Made by a program: the position numbers and the translations under genes
Notes under the pieces: generated by a model
What the model was told of the DNA's origin: nothing
Database searches by the model: none
The model's input: the letters and a program-made list of their open reading frames with translations, nothing else
IMG/VR virus record: IMGVR_UViG_3300030202_000401
Span: 12,008 to 54,093 of that record
Length of the DNA stretch: 42,086 bases
Direction: 5' to 3' (one strand)
Source of the DNA: a virus
Shown: positions 1 to 9,500 of the stretch, one piece after another
Position numbering within the stretch: position 1 is the stretch's first letter
Layout: each line of letters begins with the position of its first letter

Positions 1-292
1 GAAGCAAACTTTGATGGGGGACTCTACTGACGGTATACCTGGTATACCTGGTCTAGGTCCTAAGACTGCTGATAAATTGATTGATGAGATGCCTGATGTA
101 CACACGTATGCAGGTATTGTCATTGAGAAATATATAGAAAAATTTGGAAATAGAGAAGGAATTTGTAAATTTACAGAGACGTTCAACCTTGTATATATGT
201 TGCAAACTCCTGATGAGGTATTGCAATGTACAGGATCTTCGCTGCCGCCTTTAAAAACAAATAATGTGGTAGAACATGCGAGTGAAATCTAA
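1..292 (+). CDS. 5'-3' exonuclease (FEN/T7 gp6-like), 3' end only
   Basis: This is the C-terminal part of a flap-type 5'-3' exonuclease, which would remove RNA primers or degrade DNA during phage replication. The open frame runs in from the left edge (first full codon at base 2), so the N-terminal catalytic half is outside the window. The residues LMGDSTDGIPGIPGLGPKTA are the classic helix-3-turn-helix DNA-binding segment of the family (usual pattern GDxxDnipGvpGiGpKTA) and include one of the conserved metal-binding Asp positions. About 96 residues are visible, ending with the typical FNLVYML stretch. A TTG at 11 can be read as a start, but it lies inside the conserved motif and is not the true start. 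The next gene starts 17 bases before this stop, so the two are probably co-translated. Confidence 0.85.
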   Translation, partial: KQTLMGDSTDGIPGIPGLGPKTADKLIDEMPDVHTYAGIVIEKYIEKFGNREGICKFTETFNLVYMLQTPDEVLQCTGSSLPPLKTNNVVEHASEI

Positions 293-1016
293 AGAGGTAA
301 TACTAGTTCCTAAAAATGCTAGAACTTTTACACTAATGCCTAGTGACAGGGGTGCTGTTGAAACGAAAGTTGGAGACAGAATTATAGCTCTTGACACTGG
401 GCACTATACTATATGTAAAGGTGATGTTATTAACGTTAAGAAAAAGCCTTACAAAGTTAATACCATTACTAAAGATATTGTTGGTAAAAAACTAGTATAT
501 AATTTAAGTACTTCAACATTAACAAAGTCTTCAATGTTCGTTATGCCTATGCTAGGCGCGGAACGCAGGCTCTTCATGTTTGATAGTTTATTTGTTAATT
601 GTTTTATCAATACAAAAGAACACAAGAATAAGATAGCATTGCTGTATAGATTTTCTGGTGACAAGCTTTTTCTAAAGTTTGAACAGGCCTTACAGCAGTT
701 TAGAGGGTTTGTAGATTACTACGATCCGTCGCCGCATTTTGTTTTATTTGTTTTTAATGTACCTGATCAACACAAAGAAAACTACGTACACTTTCTGAAT
801 GGTAGATACTCGCAGCTTAGTCCAGACTACAAGGACAAGATTCTAGATTTCCACGGGTTTGACATAGATGGCGCACTAGGCCAGATATTGTTTAAGTCTA
901 CTAGACGCCGTATGAGGCTAGAAGCTGAGCTTGGAGTAGAACTAGACGATAATGCAGAGGTGTACAGTATCATGAATGAAGAAGAGGAGACTTTTAATCC
1001 TAAGATTTATATATGA
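276..1016 (+). CDS. Conserved phage protein of unknown function
   Basis: A 246-residue soluble protein that I cannot assign to a function. The N-terminal 70 or so residues (VILVPKNARTFTL, then alternating hydrophobic residues with GDRII and KGDVINV) look like a small beta domain. The rest is mixed alpha/beta with a C-terminal basic cluster STRRRMRLEAELGV followed by an acidic NEEEETF tail. No signal peptide, membrane segment or catalytic motif is visible. The first in-frame ATG without an intervening stop is at 276, inside the exonuclease gene, and the stop overlaps the uracil-DNA glycosylase start as ATGA at 1013-1016. It therefore sits within a replication and repair operon, which suggests a DNA-metabolism role by context only. 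It resembles conserved hypothetical proteins of other large phages, but I cannot name the family. Confidence 0.75.
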   Translation: MRVKSKEVILVPKNARTFTLMPSDRGAVETKVGDRIIALDTGHYTICKGDVINVKKKPYKVNTITKDIVGKKLVYNLSTSTLTKSSMFVMPMLGAERRLFMFDSLFVNCFINTKEHKNKIALLYRFSGDKLFLKFEQALQQFRGFVDYYDPSPHFVLFVFNVPDQHKENYVHFLNGRYSQLSPDYKDKILDFHGFDIDGALGQILFKSTRRRMRLEAELGVELDDNAEVYSIMNEEEETFNPKIYI

Positions 1017-1735
1017 AAACGTTAGAAACGCAAGTAGGGGATTGGTATCCTCTGCTTAAGCCTTTGTTAGATACAGAGGATTTTAAAAAGATAAGACAGA
1101 CAATTGTACAGTGCAGGTCGCACGGTTTTAAGGTACTACCAGATACTAGTAAAACGTTTAGAGCGTTTAACATGTGTCAGTATAAGGATGTAAAAGTTGT
1201 TATACTAGGTCAGGACCCGTACCATGATGGCAGTGCTACTGGACTTGCGTTTGCAAATGATCCGGACAGTTACAACTCTACTAGTCCTAGTCTACGTAAT
1301 ATTATTACAGCAGTAGAAAAGGACTTTGGTACGCTTAGCATGGACTTTGATATTAGTCTAGAAAGCTGGGCAGAGCAAGGTGTTCTATTACTTAACACAG
1401 CGCTTACAGTGCTGAAGGGTAGCGCGGGATCTCACACAGGTGTGTGGCGTCCGTTTACTCAGCAGTTCCTAGAAGCGTTGTCAAGTTCTAAAGAGAATCT
1501 TATATTTGTATTGTGGGGCAGAAAAGCACAAGATTATGAGAAATTTATTAAGGGAGACCATACTATTCTTAAAGCAGCACATCCTGCTGCCGAGTCTTAT
1601 AGTGGTGGGCGTGCTGGGTTTTTTGATTGCGGCCATTTTAGTAAAATTAATAGCCTTCTCAGTACTCCTATTCGCTGGTGCCCTTCTTGCGATACATTAC
1701 ATCCTGCAAAAACTTTAGAAGAAGCACCATTTTAA
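1013..1735 (+). CDS. ung: Family 1 uracil-DNA glycosylase
   Basis: The enzyme removes uracil from DNA, starting base-excision repair. At 240 residues it has the usual family length. Visible motifs are the water-activating loop GQDPYH (residues 66-71, catalytic Asp68), the uracil-binding LLLNTALTV (125-133), VLWG (167-170), and the Leu-loop region AAHPAAESYSGG (188-199) with catalytic His190. The usual HPSPLS is HPAAES here. After the normal family end near residue 222 there is an extra tail containing CPSC (223-226), which could bind a metal or be a simple extension. The gene overlaps its predecessor by ATGA and its follower by TAATG, so all are in one translationally coupled operon. A uracil-DNA glycosylase is a recurrent gene of crAss-like phages. 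Confidence 0.96.
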   Translation: MKTLETQVGDWYPLLKPLLDTEDFKKIRQTIVQCRSHGFKVLPDTSKTFRAFNMCQYKDVKVVILGQDPYHDGSATGLAFANDPDSYNSTSPSLRNIITAVEKDFGTLSMDFDISLESWAEQGVLLLNTALTVLKGSAGSHTGVWRPFTQQFLEALSSSKENLIFVLWGRKAQDYEKFIKGDHTILKAAHPAAESYSGGRAGFFDCGHFSKINSLLSTPIRWCPSCDTLHPAKTLEEAPF

Positions 1736-2073
1736 TGATGATTAATAGTGGAAAAGAATGGGATCATATGGATACTAAGAACATAAACAAAGAGGTAGAT
1801 CTGCACAAACAGTTTGCTGCAGACTTAGATATAGAGGTTACAAAGATTGCTGATTTGCTAAAGGCTAAGAACTTGGCTTATGGCAACAGCGCTTTGGAAC
1901 CGCTAAACGTATTTAGTAAGCTCGACGCAGTTGAGTCCTTGCTTGTACGTATGGATGATAAACTTGCTAGGATAAGAAACCGTGGCATCTATGATGAAAC
2001 AGAGGACACGGTAGATGATTTAATTGGTTATTTATTTTTACTTAAACTAGCATTGTTAAAAAAGGGGGCATAG
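1735..2073 (+). CDS. DUF1599/Nmad1-like small all-alpha protein
   Basis: A 112-residue all-helical protein resembling the DUF1599 (nucleotide modification associated domain 1) family, a MazG-like group in phages thought to act on nucleotides or modified bases. Family-type positions are AYGNSALEP (residues 48-56), VRMDDKLARIRN (71-82) and ETEDTVDDLIGYLFL (88-102), where acidic residues would hold metal. The open frame extends back to 1678, but the ATG at 1735 is preferred because it overlaps the glycosylase stop as TAATG; the earlier codons lie within the glycosylase gene. A second ATG at 1768 would give a shorter protein. The TAG stop lies inside the terminator hairpin. The family call is from motif memory; other MazG-like pyrophosphatases are possible. 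Confidence 0.75.
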   Translation: MMINSGKEWDHMDTKNINKEVDLHKQFAADLDIEVTKIADLLKAKNLAYGNSALEPLNVFSKLDAVESLLVRMDDKLARIRNRGIYDETEDTVDDLIGYLFLLKLALLKKGA

Positions 2074-2083
2074 CCCCCCTTTT
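2060..2083. terminator. Bidirectional intrinsic terminator between convergent operons
   Basis: The stem AAAAGGGGG (2060-2068) pairs with CCCCCTTTT (2075-2083) around a 6-base loop. A-runs on the left and T-runs on the right make it a rho-independent-type terminator in both directions: four T on the + strand and six on the minus strand. It overlaps the stop of the last + gene and lies just past the stop of the last minus gene. A second perfect 6-bp hairpin (ACTAGC/GCTAGT, 2089-2105) sits beside it and ends in the stop codon of the minus-strand giant gene. Confidence 0.8.
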
Positions 2084-2104
2084 ACTGTACTAGCTCTCTG
2101 CTAG

Positions 2105-5100
2105 TTATAGATTAAACCACTTAAATGCTTCTTCTGGAGTCTTAGACTTTTCAATACCTCTTACGATAGGCAACAAGTCTTCTACTTGCTTTCTTATTTT
2201 TCTATCTCCTTTTTCAAACCTACCAGTTCTTCGCTGGTAGTGTATTCTTTTGTCGTCTACAGGTATGCCGGCTATGTATGGTAGTTCGTAGAAGAATATT
2301 TGCTGTGCTAGGTTTAGGCCATTCTCTAATGGTCGTACAGTTGCAGCTGGCGACTTAGCCATTCTAATTACATCTTTGTATCCAAACAATGGATTCCATT
2401 GCATCATTTCTGTTTGATAACGTCTTGCTTGGTATAGCATAAAGTTACTTACCCAGGTTTCTTCGTCGTCATCTAAGTTAGATAGTGCTGCTACAATAGC
2501 TGCTGCGGCAACAATTGATGATAGTTCTACGGCAGTACGCTTTACATCTGCTTTTTCACTATCTGTCATAGTATCGTATATAGACAGCAAGTTAGGAGTT
2601 TTCTTGTCGTATGCTTCTAAGAACATATTAAAGAAAGTTCTGTACATTCCTTGAGTTACTGTTCCTAGCTCTTCATCTACGTGTAAAGGCTCGCCGTGCC
2701 CAAAACGTCTTCTAATACCTGGATTTATGTAGCGTCTAAATAGCATAAAGAGCTTACCATACCAACGTCTTTCCAGCATTCCTTTGTCAAAGCTTCCTTT
2801 GATCTGGTTTGTGCGTCGAGCTACGCCTCGTATTAAATGTGTAATTTCATTTTTTGTAACATTAGCTACTCTAGGATCTATAGACATACGACCTTTTTCA
2901 TCTATGACTAGCATGTCGTACAAGCTTGCTTCTTTTCCGTTTTCGTTTAGAATTGCATTACCGTCTGCATCTTTTACTTTAGTATTATTTAGAATTGCTA
3001 GCATTCTTGTTCCTGACATCTCATGCTCAAATGCCGCCTGAACAAAAAGGAAGTTTCCAGAATCCATAAGCTTACGGGCTTTAGATCCTACTAGCCTTTG
3101 ACCTTCTCGGTCTGTCATTTCTGTAAGCGCATCAAAGAATTCTATTGCTTTACCAAGCTTAGTAGTAGGCATAAATTTACCTACATCTTTTATTGCTGCT
3201 CCTTCTGACCAGTATTGCTTCTTTGCCCATGCTAGGTCTGCCTTAGTAAAAAATTGACCTGCTATACCTTCTTGCAAGCTAGTCATGTTATCTAATATAC
3301 CCTGGTTTACACCTTGTAAAAAGTTAAACGATAGATTGTTTATAGCTGTAAAACTGTTTATTGCATTAACAGATTTAGATAGATCCCATTTACCTACTTT
3401 AGCTTGGATTTCTTTTTGACCAAACAGGGCCATGTCTAGGAATTCGTCTAAGTGCTTCATTCTCCATGACTCTCCATCTTTACGCTGTGGTAGTTTCATA
3501 CCAAGAGAGTTGGCTATGCTGTTAAGCATTACTGTACCAGAAGAATTAGTTGCAAGCACTCCACGGTTTTGCATTACCTCACGCGCTGTCATTACTTGCC
3601 CAACAATATCTGACTTTTCTGCAAAGTTGTGCGCCATATCTCTAAACTGATATAGGCTACTAGCAATGTCTCTAGACACGTCTTTTGCAGGCACAACATT
3701 TGTATAGTATACAGGAACTTTTTTATCTAATTCTCCTGTAAGACTATTATAGTTACCAAACATGTCATCTGTTTCCATAGGTGATGTTGCTTCTGCAAGT
3801 ATATCTTTTGCAGTTTTCCACGCTCCTTGCTCTTTTAGCCTATCAATATCTTTTTTTCTGATAGTAGGCATTAGGTACGAGTGTGTATCCCATGGGTTTT
3901 TATCCATTCTACTAGTGCCTATTAGATCATGAGCAACCTTAAATTCTTTTCTAACAAAGTCATAGTACTTTTTAAGTCGTGGATTACTTTGGATTTTTTT
4001 ATACTTTTTATTAGCATATATAGACTCCTTAGGCTGTGACCACTCTCCTCTAGGTTTACCTGTAGAAGTGAGATTGTTTCTTTTTATATTTTTTAGTTGC
4101 TGTATTCTAGTTTCGATCATTACTACAGCATCCTCTTTACCTTTATCCTGTGCGTTCTTTTTATATTTTTCTTGCTTAGCAATAGCTCTTTCAAGTTTAG
4201 CTAGCTCTGTTTTCCAGGTAGGACTAGGCTCATGGTTCTTTTCGTACCATGCATCTCGTTCTGCGTTGTATCTCGTTACAGTGTTTCTATTGTTTAGCCA
4301 CTTTTTAAGAGCTGTATCATACTCTCCTTCTGTTTTAAAGTCTCTACGCAAAGGTTTACCGTACTTCTGAGCGAGAGTAGTAAACATTTCTCTTTCTGCA
4401 GCTCTTGCTTTATTTAAATCTAGAGGCTGCACAAGGCTTAATACTTTTATTCTTTGGCGTTTACCGTCTTTCCAGCTATCTATTTCTACTTCTTCTAGCA
4501 GATCTTCGTTAAGTCTTTGTACATCTGCTTCACTTTGTCCTTTTGCAAACTCTGTGTAGGCTTCATTAAGTTCAGGCTTAAAGTCTAAATCTCTTTCGTT
4601 TTTTCTAATATTAGCACCATCAATAAGCTTAGCTAGCATTTGTATAGATTTCTCGTTAGAGTACATAATAGGATCAAAGTAAAAAGCAAACGCACTTTTA
4701 TCTTCGTATGCAGATTCTAACTCTCTTATTAAAGCACCTCTTCCAGGAATCATTTCCTCTCTAATTTGCTGCGCAGTTAATTCTATTCTTGCGTCTTCAA
4801 ACTCTTCTTGAGTTATTTGCTCGTCAGCAAGTTTTTCTTCTAGCTCTTTATATCTCCTATCTCTCTCCTTTAAAATACCACGCCATCTTTTGTGCTCTAA
4901 TACATTGTCAAGCCTTTCTTGAAGAGCAGCATCTATTTTTGTGTTATGGAATGGCTGTAACGCAGCTGCTACCATGGGTATAATATCTTTCTTGTAGCTA
5001 TACTCCATGTCTTCAACCTCTTCGATAATGTCAAAGATTCTTTCTTCCATGTTAGCCAAACGTTCTGTATCAAGACGCGGTCTTGCTTGACCAGTTTTTT

Positions 5101-6547
5101 TGATTTTTCTTTGTTTAGCTCTTACAATATTTTTAAGCTGCTTTATAGTATCCATTGCATCAATGGTCTTTTTCAGCTCATACATGCGGGCCATGTTGGC
5201 CGGCGATGCTGCTTCTTCTGGACTTTGCTTAGATAGAGCCACTAGTCTATCGTACTCAACACGTGCTTTTGATATAGTTTCTGCAGATGCTGCTACGAAC
5301 TTAGATAGGTCTTCTACTTTCTTTACATTAGACAGTGTAACTTTTAGTACTTCTTGTCTATCTAACGCTTTTTCTTTTGCTTTTTGTTGCTCTTCAGTAG
5401 CTTCAGGCAAGTTTCTAATAGCTCTTAACTCTGACTCTACTTGGATTTTTGCTTGGTTTACTAGATCCGTTAATCTTTGTTCGCCTCTACTTTGTTGCGC
5501 ATAAGAACTTAGTGGGTTAATCATTGCAGATGCCCTAAGCTCGTTAGCAAACATTTCCTGCGCAAGAGTAGCAGCTGTTGCAGGTGTAGACTTAATCCCT
5601 AGCTTGTTAAGCATATTAGAGAAAGCTCTAAATATTTTGTTAAGTAGAACCTGTATAGGGCTAGGATTTTTTCTAGTAATCTTAGCTCCTTCTAAACCTA
5701 TTGCTGTAGCTAGCACTTCTTTGTCTAGACGCTCGCCCTGTAGGTCTGGATATTTCTGTTCTACTTGTGTATACAGGTCAGTTCCCTTTAGTTGTGCTAT
5801 AGCGCTAGCCACTGCAGGATGGTCAGTTCCTAGCAGGTCAATGTACACGTGACCAAACTCGTGGTACACTGTGTCGTCCGCCATTATATCAGGATTAAAC
5901 TTTATAGTAACAGGCTCTCCTACCTCATGCGGTTGTACCTCTCCTAATACGTCTAGGCTTGGGTCCATTACAACATCTACTTCTATGCCTACCTTAGAGA
6001 ATGCATTCTTTAGGTGCGTAATCTTTTGCTGGTTTCGGACCTCTGTGTCTTTTTGTCCTTGAGACATTCTACTTTGATCTGATGTATTCTCAGCTCTAGC
6101 CATCTCATCTAGCTGGTAGTCTTGTGCAAACGCACTAGTTTCCCTGCTACGCATGTACTCATCAATGTCTCGACGTGTCTGATATGTTGCATCAGCATTT
6201 GCTTCGCCGTCCTGTGGTATAGATTGTAGCACTGACTCGTTAATAGCTGCTCCAAACAGTCTATTTGTAGGAGAGTATTGTGTAGGCTCTGTTTTCTTAA
6301 TAAAGTTGTAATCTATTAGGCCTGGGTATTTACTGTTAATACGGTCAAGCTCTTTTAGCTGAGTACTAACACCTTTACCTTGCACGACATATAGGTTACC
6401 GTCGTTACGGCGTAGTATACTATTGTCACGTAGTATCTCATATACTCTTTCAGCACTCTTCTTTTCTGGAGCTGTATTATCAAAGTAGCCGTACAGTTCT
6501 GTGTACAGTTTGCTTTCTTTTCCGTCTACAAAATATTTACAAGGCAT
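2105..6547 (-). CDS. Giant probable virion protein with zincin metalloprotease motif
   Basis: A 1480-residue protein, last gene of the minus-strand operon and next to the virion RNA polymerase gene. A zinc metallopeptidase signature is clear: VYHEFGHVYIDLLG with HEFGH at residues 229-233. A plausible third ligand, Glu277 in DKEVLATAIG, lies 44 residues later. Residues 350-900 are strongly charged and helical, probably coiled coil. The C-terminal third has helical, moderately hydrophobic stretches, including SSIVAAAAIVAALS near 1360, which could touch a membrane. The N terminus (MPCK, then GKESKLYTEL at 9-18) resembles that of the neighbouring polymerase. Giant proteins with zincin domains are known in crAss-like phages. 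The likely role is an ejected cargo protein that cuts a host or virion protein or helps DNA entry; its target is unknown. The start overlaps the polymerase stop as TAATG. Confidence 0.85.
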   Translation of the reverse strand: MPCKYFVDGKESKLYTELYGYFDNTAPEKKSAERVYEILRDNSILRRNDGNLYVVQGKGVSTQLKELDRINSKYPGLIDYNFIKKTEPTQYSPTNRLFGAAINESVLQSIPQDGEANADATYQTRRDIDEYMRSRETSAFAQDYQLDEMARAENTSDQSRMSQGQKDTEVRNQQKITHLKNAFSKVGIEVDVVMDPSLDVLGEVQPHEVGEPVTIKFNPDIMADDTVYHEFGHVYIDLLGTDHPAVASAIAQLKGTDLYTQVEQKYPDLQGERLDKEVLATAIGLEGAKITRKNPSPIQVLLNKIFRAFSNMLNKLGIKSTPATAATLAQEMFANELRASAMINPLSSYAQQSRGEQRLTDLVNQAKIQVESELRAIRNLPEATEEQQKAKEKALDRQEVLKVTLSNVKKVEDLSKFVAASAETISKARVEYDRLVALSKQSPEEAASPANMARMYELKKTIDAMDTIKQLKNIVRAKQRKIKKTGQARPRLDTERLANMEERIFDIIEEVEDMEYSYKKDIIPMVAAALQPFHNTKIDAALQERLDNVLEHKRWRGILKERDRRYKELEEKLADEQITQEEFEDARIELTAQQIREEMIPGRGALIRELESAYEDKSAFAFYFDPIMYSNEKSIQMLAKLIDGANIRKNERDLDFKPELNEAYTEFAKGQSEADVQRLNEDLLEEVEIDSWKDGKRQRIKVLSLVQPLDLNKARAAEREMFTTLAQKYGKPLRRDFKTEGEYDTALKKWLNNRNTVTRYNAERDAWYEKNHEPSPTWKTELAKLERAIAKQEKYKKNAQDKGKEDAVVMIETRIQQLKNIKRNNLTSTGKPRGEWSQPKESIYANKKYKKIQSNPRLKKYYDFVRKEFKVAHDLIGTSRMDKNPWDTHSYLMPTIRKKDIDRLKEQGAWKTAKDILAEATSPMETDDMFGNYNSLTGELDKKVPVYYTNVVPAKDVSRDIASSLYQFRDMAHNFAEKSDIVGQVMTAREVMQNRGVLATNSSGTVMLNSIANSLGMKLPQRKDGESWRMKHLDEFLDMALFGQKEIQAKVGKWDLSKSVNAINSFTAINNLSFNFLQGVNQGILDNMTSLQEGIAGQFFTKADLAWAKKQYWSEGAAIKDVGKFMPTTKLGKAIEFFDALTEMTDREGQRLVGSKARKLMDSGNFLFVQAAFEHEMSGTRMLAILNNTKVKDADGNAILNENGKEASLYDMLVIDEKGRMSIDPRVANVTKNEITHLIRGVARRTNQIKGSFDKGMLERRWYGKLFMLFRRYINPGIRRRFGHGEPLHVDEELGTVTQGMYRTFFNMFLEAYDKKTPNLLSIYDTMTDSEKADVKRTAVELSSIVAAAAIVAALSNLDDDEETWVSNFMLYQARRYQTEMMQWNPLFGYKDVIRMAKSPAATVRPLENGLNLAQQIFFYELPYIAGIPVDDKRIHYQRRTGRFEKGDRKIRKQVEDLLPIVRGIEKSKTPEEAFKWFNL

Positions 6548-9500
6548 TATGCTTTACAAAGTTTTAATGGTTGTTCTACACTTTCAGGCATTACTATGTC
6601 TTTAGCTGCTGGCTCAGATACGTAGTTGGCTCCAGGCAGATCTGTTGTGCCTTCGCTAGGTATGATGCTATCCATAGAATCTTTAGACGATAGTATTTCA
6701 TGCATTTTACCAGGAACACCTAGAGGCTGTAGCCTTTTGTAGTTGCCTACAAATGGATTAGCACTTTCTCTAACATACATAATAGGTCCTTCAGTAGGGT
6801 GGTAAGTTACGAAATATGCTGCAAATCCTTTATTTTTTGTGTGGACAGCTGTTTGCTTAGACATTGGTACACTGTTAGGTATGCCAGGAGTCTTAGTTCC
6901 AGGCATTCCTTTGTACCTAACTACAGGTAGTATGTTTCTGCCTCCAGGCTTTGCAGTACCAAAGCTTCTTACAAAGTCATGCACAAAGTCTTGGAAGGTT
7001 TCGTTTAGCAAAGTTGTTTCTGCATTGTTTGCAAAAAACTCTATAGGTGTAAGCGCTATAGGACTATCACTTAGAATGTTTGTAGTAAACGCTTCTACAG
7101 GTATTAGATCAATATACGCACCAGGTCCTGGAGCAAATCCGTTTGTCAGTAGCTGGTTTGCTACTATCATTTTACCTAGTTGTTTAATTTCTGCAGCTTC
7201 TTGCGCATTGTCTTGATTGTTTGCGTAGCTTTCAGGTCTAGTCACCAAAAGAAGTAGATCGTTAGATAACCTATTCTTATCATGCGCAGTTAAATCAGAA
7301 GAGTTGTCAAACTTTACTTTAAACACTTTTGCATTTGCATCATTGTTAGCTGGATCTTCTTGTAAAGATTCTACAAACGAGTTTCTTGATAGGCCAGGAT
7401 ACTTTTCTTTTAGAGCAGTTAATCTAGCTGCTATATTGTTTGGTCCTGTATACATTGCACGTGCTGCTTGCTCTGACATTAGTGGAGCTAACGGGCTGTT
7501 ACGGTCTGCCATCATTTTTAAGAACAAGGCTTTGTCTATAAACTTATGCTGAGCAGGAGTAAGCGTGTTAATGTTTAGGTCCTGTTTTAGTATTTGCTTA
7601 AATGTAAAGAACGCGGGTCTGTTATTAATTAGCCCTGCAGTTTCCGCAGTGTTCAGTGCTGTTTGAAGTATACCACGGTATGCAATAGATATAGGATATA
7701 CAGGTCTTGTACCATCTCTATTAGATGATACAAATTCAGCTCCTCCTTTGATAAGAGACGACTCTGGATCTCTAAAGAATGCATCTTCTCTTTCTAGGTG
7801 TGCAGCAATAGCTGACATCTCATTAACATTCTCTAGTGTGTCTGGAGTTATTAGCTGATTTAACGTTTGTAGTTGTCTACCTACTTCAAAGAATTGCTTA
7901 AAGTTGCCAAGGTATGCAAGTTGTTCTGCAGGAATATTAAGTTCTTCTACTTCTGTTGCTGCCCCAACCGCTGACTCTTCTAACTTAGCACTGCTCATAG
8001 GAGATATTAATTCAGGCACTACTCCTTTATATTTCTTAGCTACAGTGCTTATTGCTTTAGACATTCTATTCAGTCCGTAGCCGTTAACCTTAGATTCTTC
8101 TATTACCTCTTGTATTATAGGCTGTGATAAGAAGTGCACTACATCTTGCACTGGCACACCTACACTTAGCATAAATCCAGCTACAGGCACAGTGTATAAG
8201 TTATCATTAATATCTACTTGTACAGGCTTTTTAGCTGCGTCTACTGCAGCAGATAGGTATAACGATATGTTTTGGTCTACGTATGTACCGTCTACCGCTT
8301 GTATCATGCCTAGCATGTTTAGCGATTCCCCATTAAGATTAATAGCAACTTTACTTTGGAGAGGATTGTTTGACAATACATTGTGACCTGATAAGAAGTT
8401 AGCCCATAGACCGGTTAGTCTTTGTCCAGACTTATTTCTTTCCTCTTGTGTAAGCTCTACAAGTGGATGGTTTCTGTCTTCGATAGTGCCTGCTCTAAGC
8501 AAGTTTGCTCCTAGGTCGTACAGTTTAGGGTCATCTAGAGGGTTAAGCACTTCTCGCAGGTGTGTAGGAGATGTAATTATACTGTCCATTAGACTATATA
8601 ATGCTGTATCCCTTTCTTGCCTGTTCATTTTAGATGGATCTTTTGCAAAGTCTACACCTACACGCTGCATTTTACCATCTACTATTTCTGTTTCAGGCTG
8701 TATAATGTACATTTTATCAATGTCAAAGTCAGATCCCATCTGCACTGTAACTCCTCCAGGGACCATAATAGCTTTCTCATGACTTTCAGGTAAGAAGCCT
8801 ACAACTTTTATCGGCAGTGACGAGTTTTTACCTTGGTTAGGTACACGGTACCCAATTACTTCTAGAACTTTTGGATCTACATCTGCAATGTCTGTTCCAG
8901 GGGATAGCCCTAAGGTACTAGCTTTAATTCTAACCTCTGCTCTATTAGTTCCATCGTACATTCTTAGCTCTCCATCTACACCGTGCCCGCCTGCTTCTGC
9001 TATTTGCACTAGCTCTTTACCCTTAATCATTTGATTAAAAATATCTTGCTTTACAGTGCTTAGTAGTATCTGCTCAAACTTAGCTTGGTAGTTAGGGAAA
9101 GATAGAGGCACTCTAAATCTCCAGTCGTATCTACCGTTTGGTACAATGTCTAGACCTTTTAGGTAGTTGGCAGGCAGCTCTCTGTCTTTTACTTGTTGTG
9201 CAAGTCTGTCTCTTACCTTTTTTAGGTGGTCAAGTTTTGCATCAGCATACTCCTGCGTATCACGCTCAGCTTTTTGCAGACGCGTAATGCCCATACTTTT
9301 ATTAAAGTTGTTAGTATCCTCTAAAATATTTTCTGATACAATGTCTTGGAATCTTGCAAACACTTCTGCGCCTTTCATTGTCTGCCCATCTACAGTATAG
9401 TTAGCATCTGCAACAATGTTAGCAATAATGTTTTTTCTAATTTGCCTAGACATTAGAATTTTCTCTGCCTTTTTCTTTGTTATAATCTGAGGCAGGCGCA

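Noticed and set aside
449-664. A 71-residue minus-strand frame within the + strand replication module
   Set aside because: Antisense to a well-supported gene with overlapping starts and stops on both sides; hydrophobic shadow composition.
1506-1718. A 70-residue hydrophobic + frame inside the uracil-DNA glycosylase gene
   Set aside because: It overlaps the conserved catalytic HPAAES region of the enzyme and is most simply an alternate-frame shadow.
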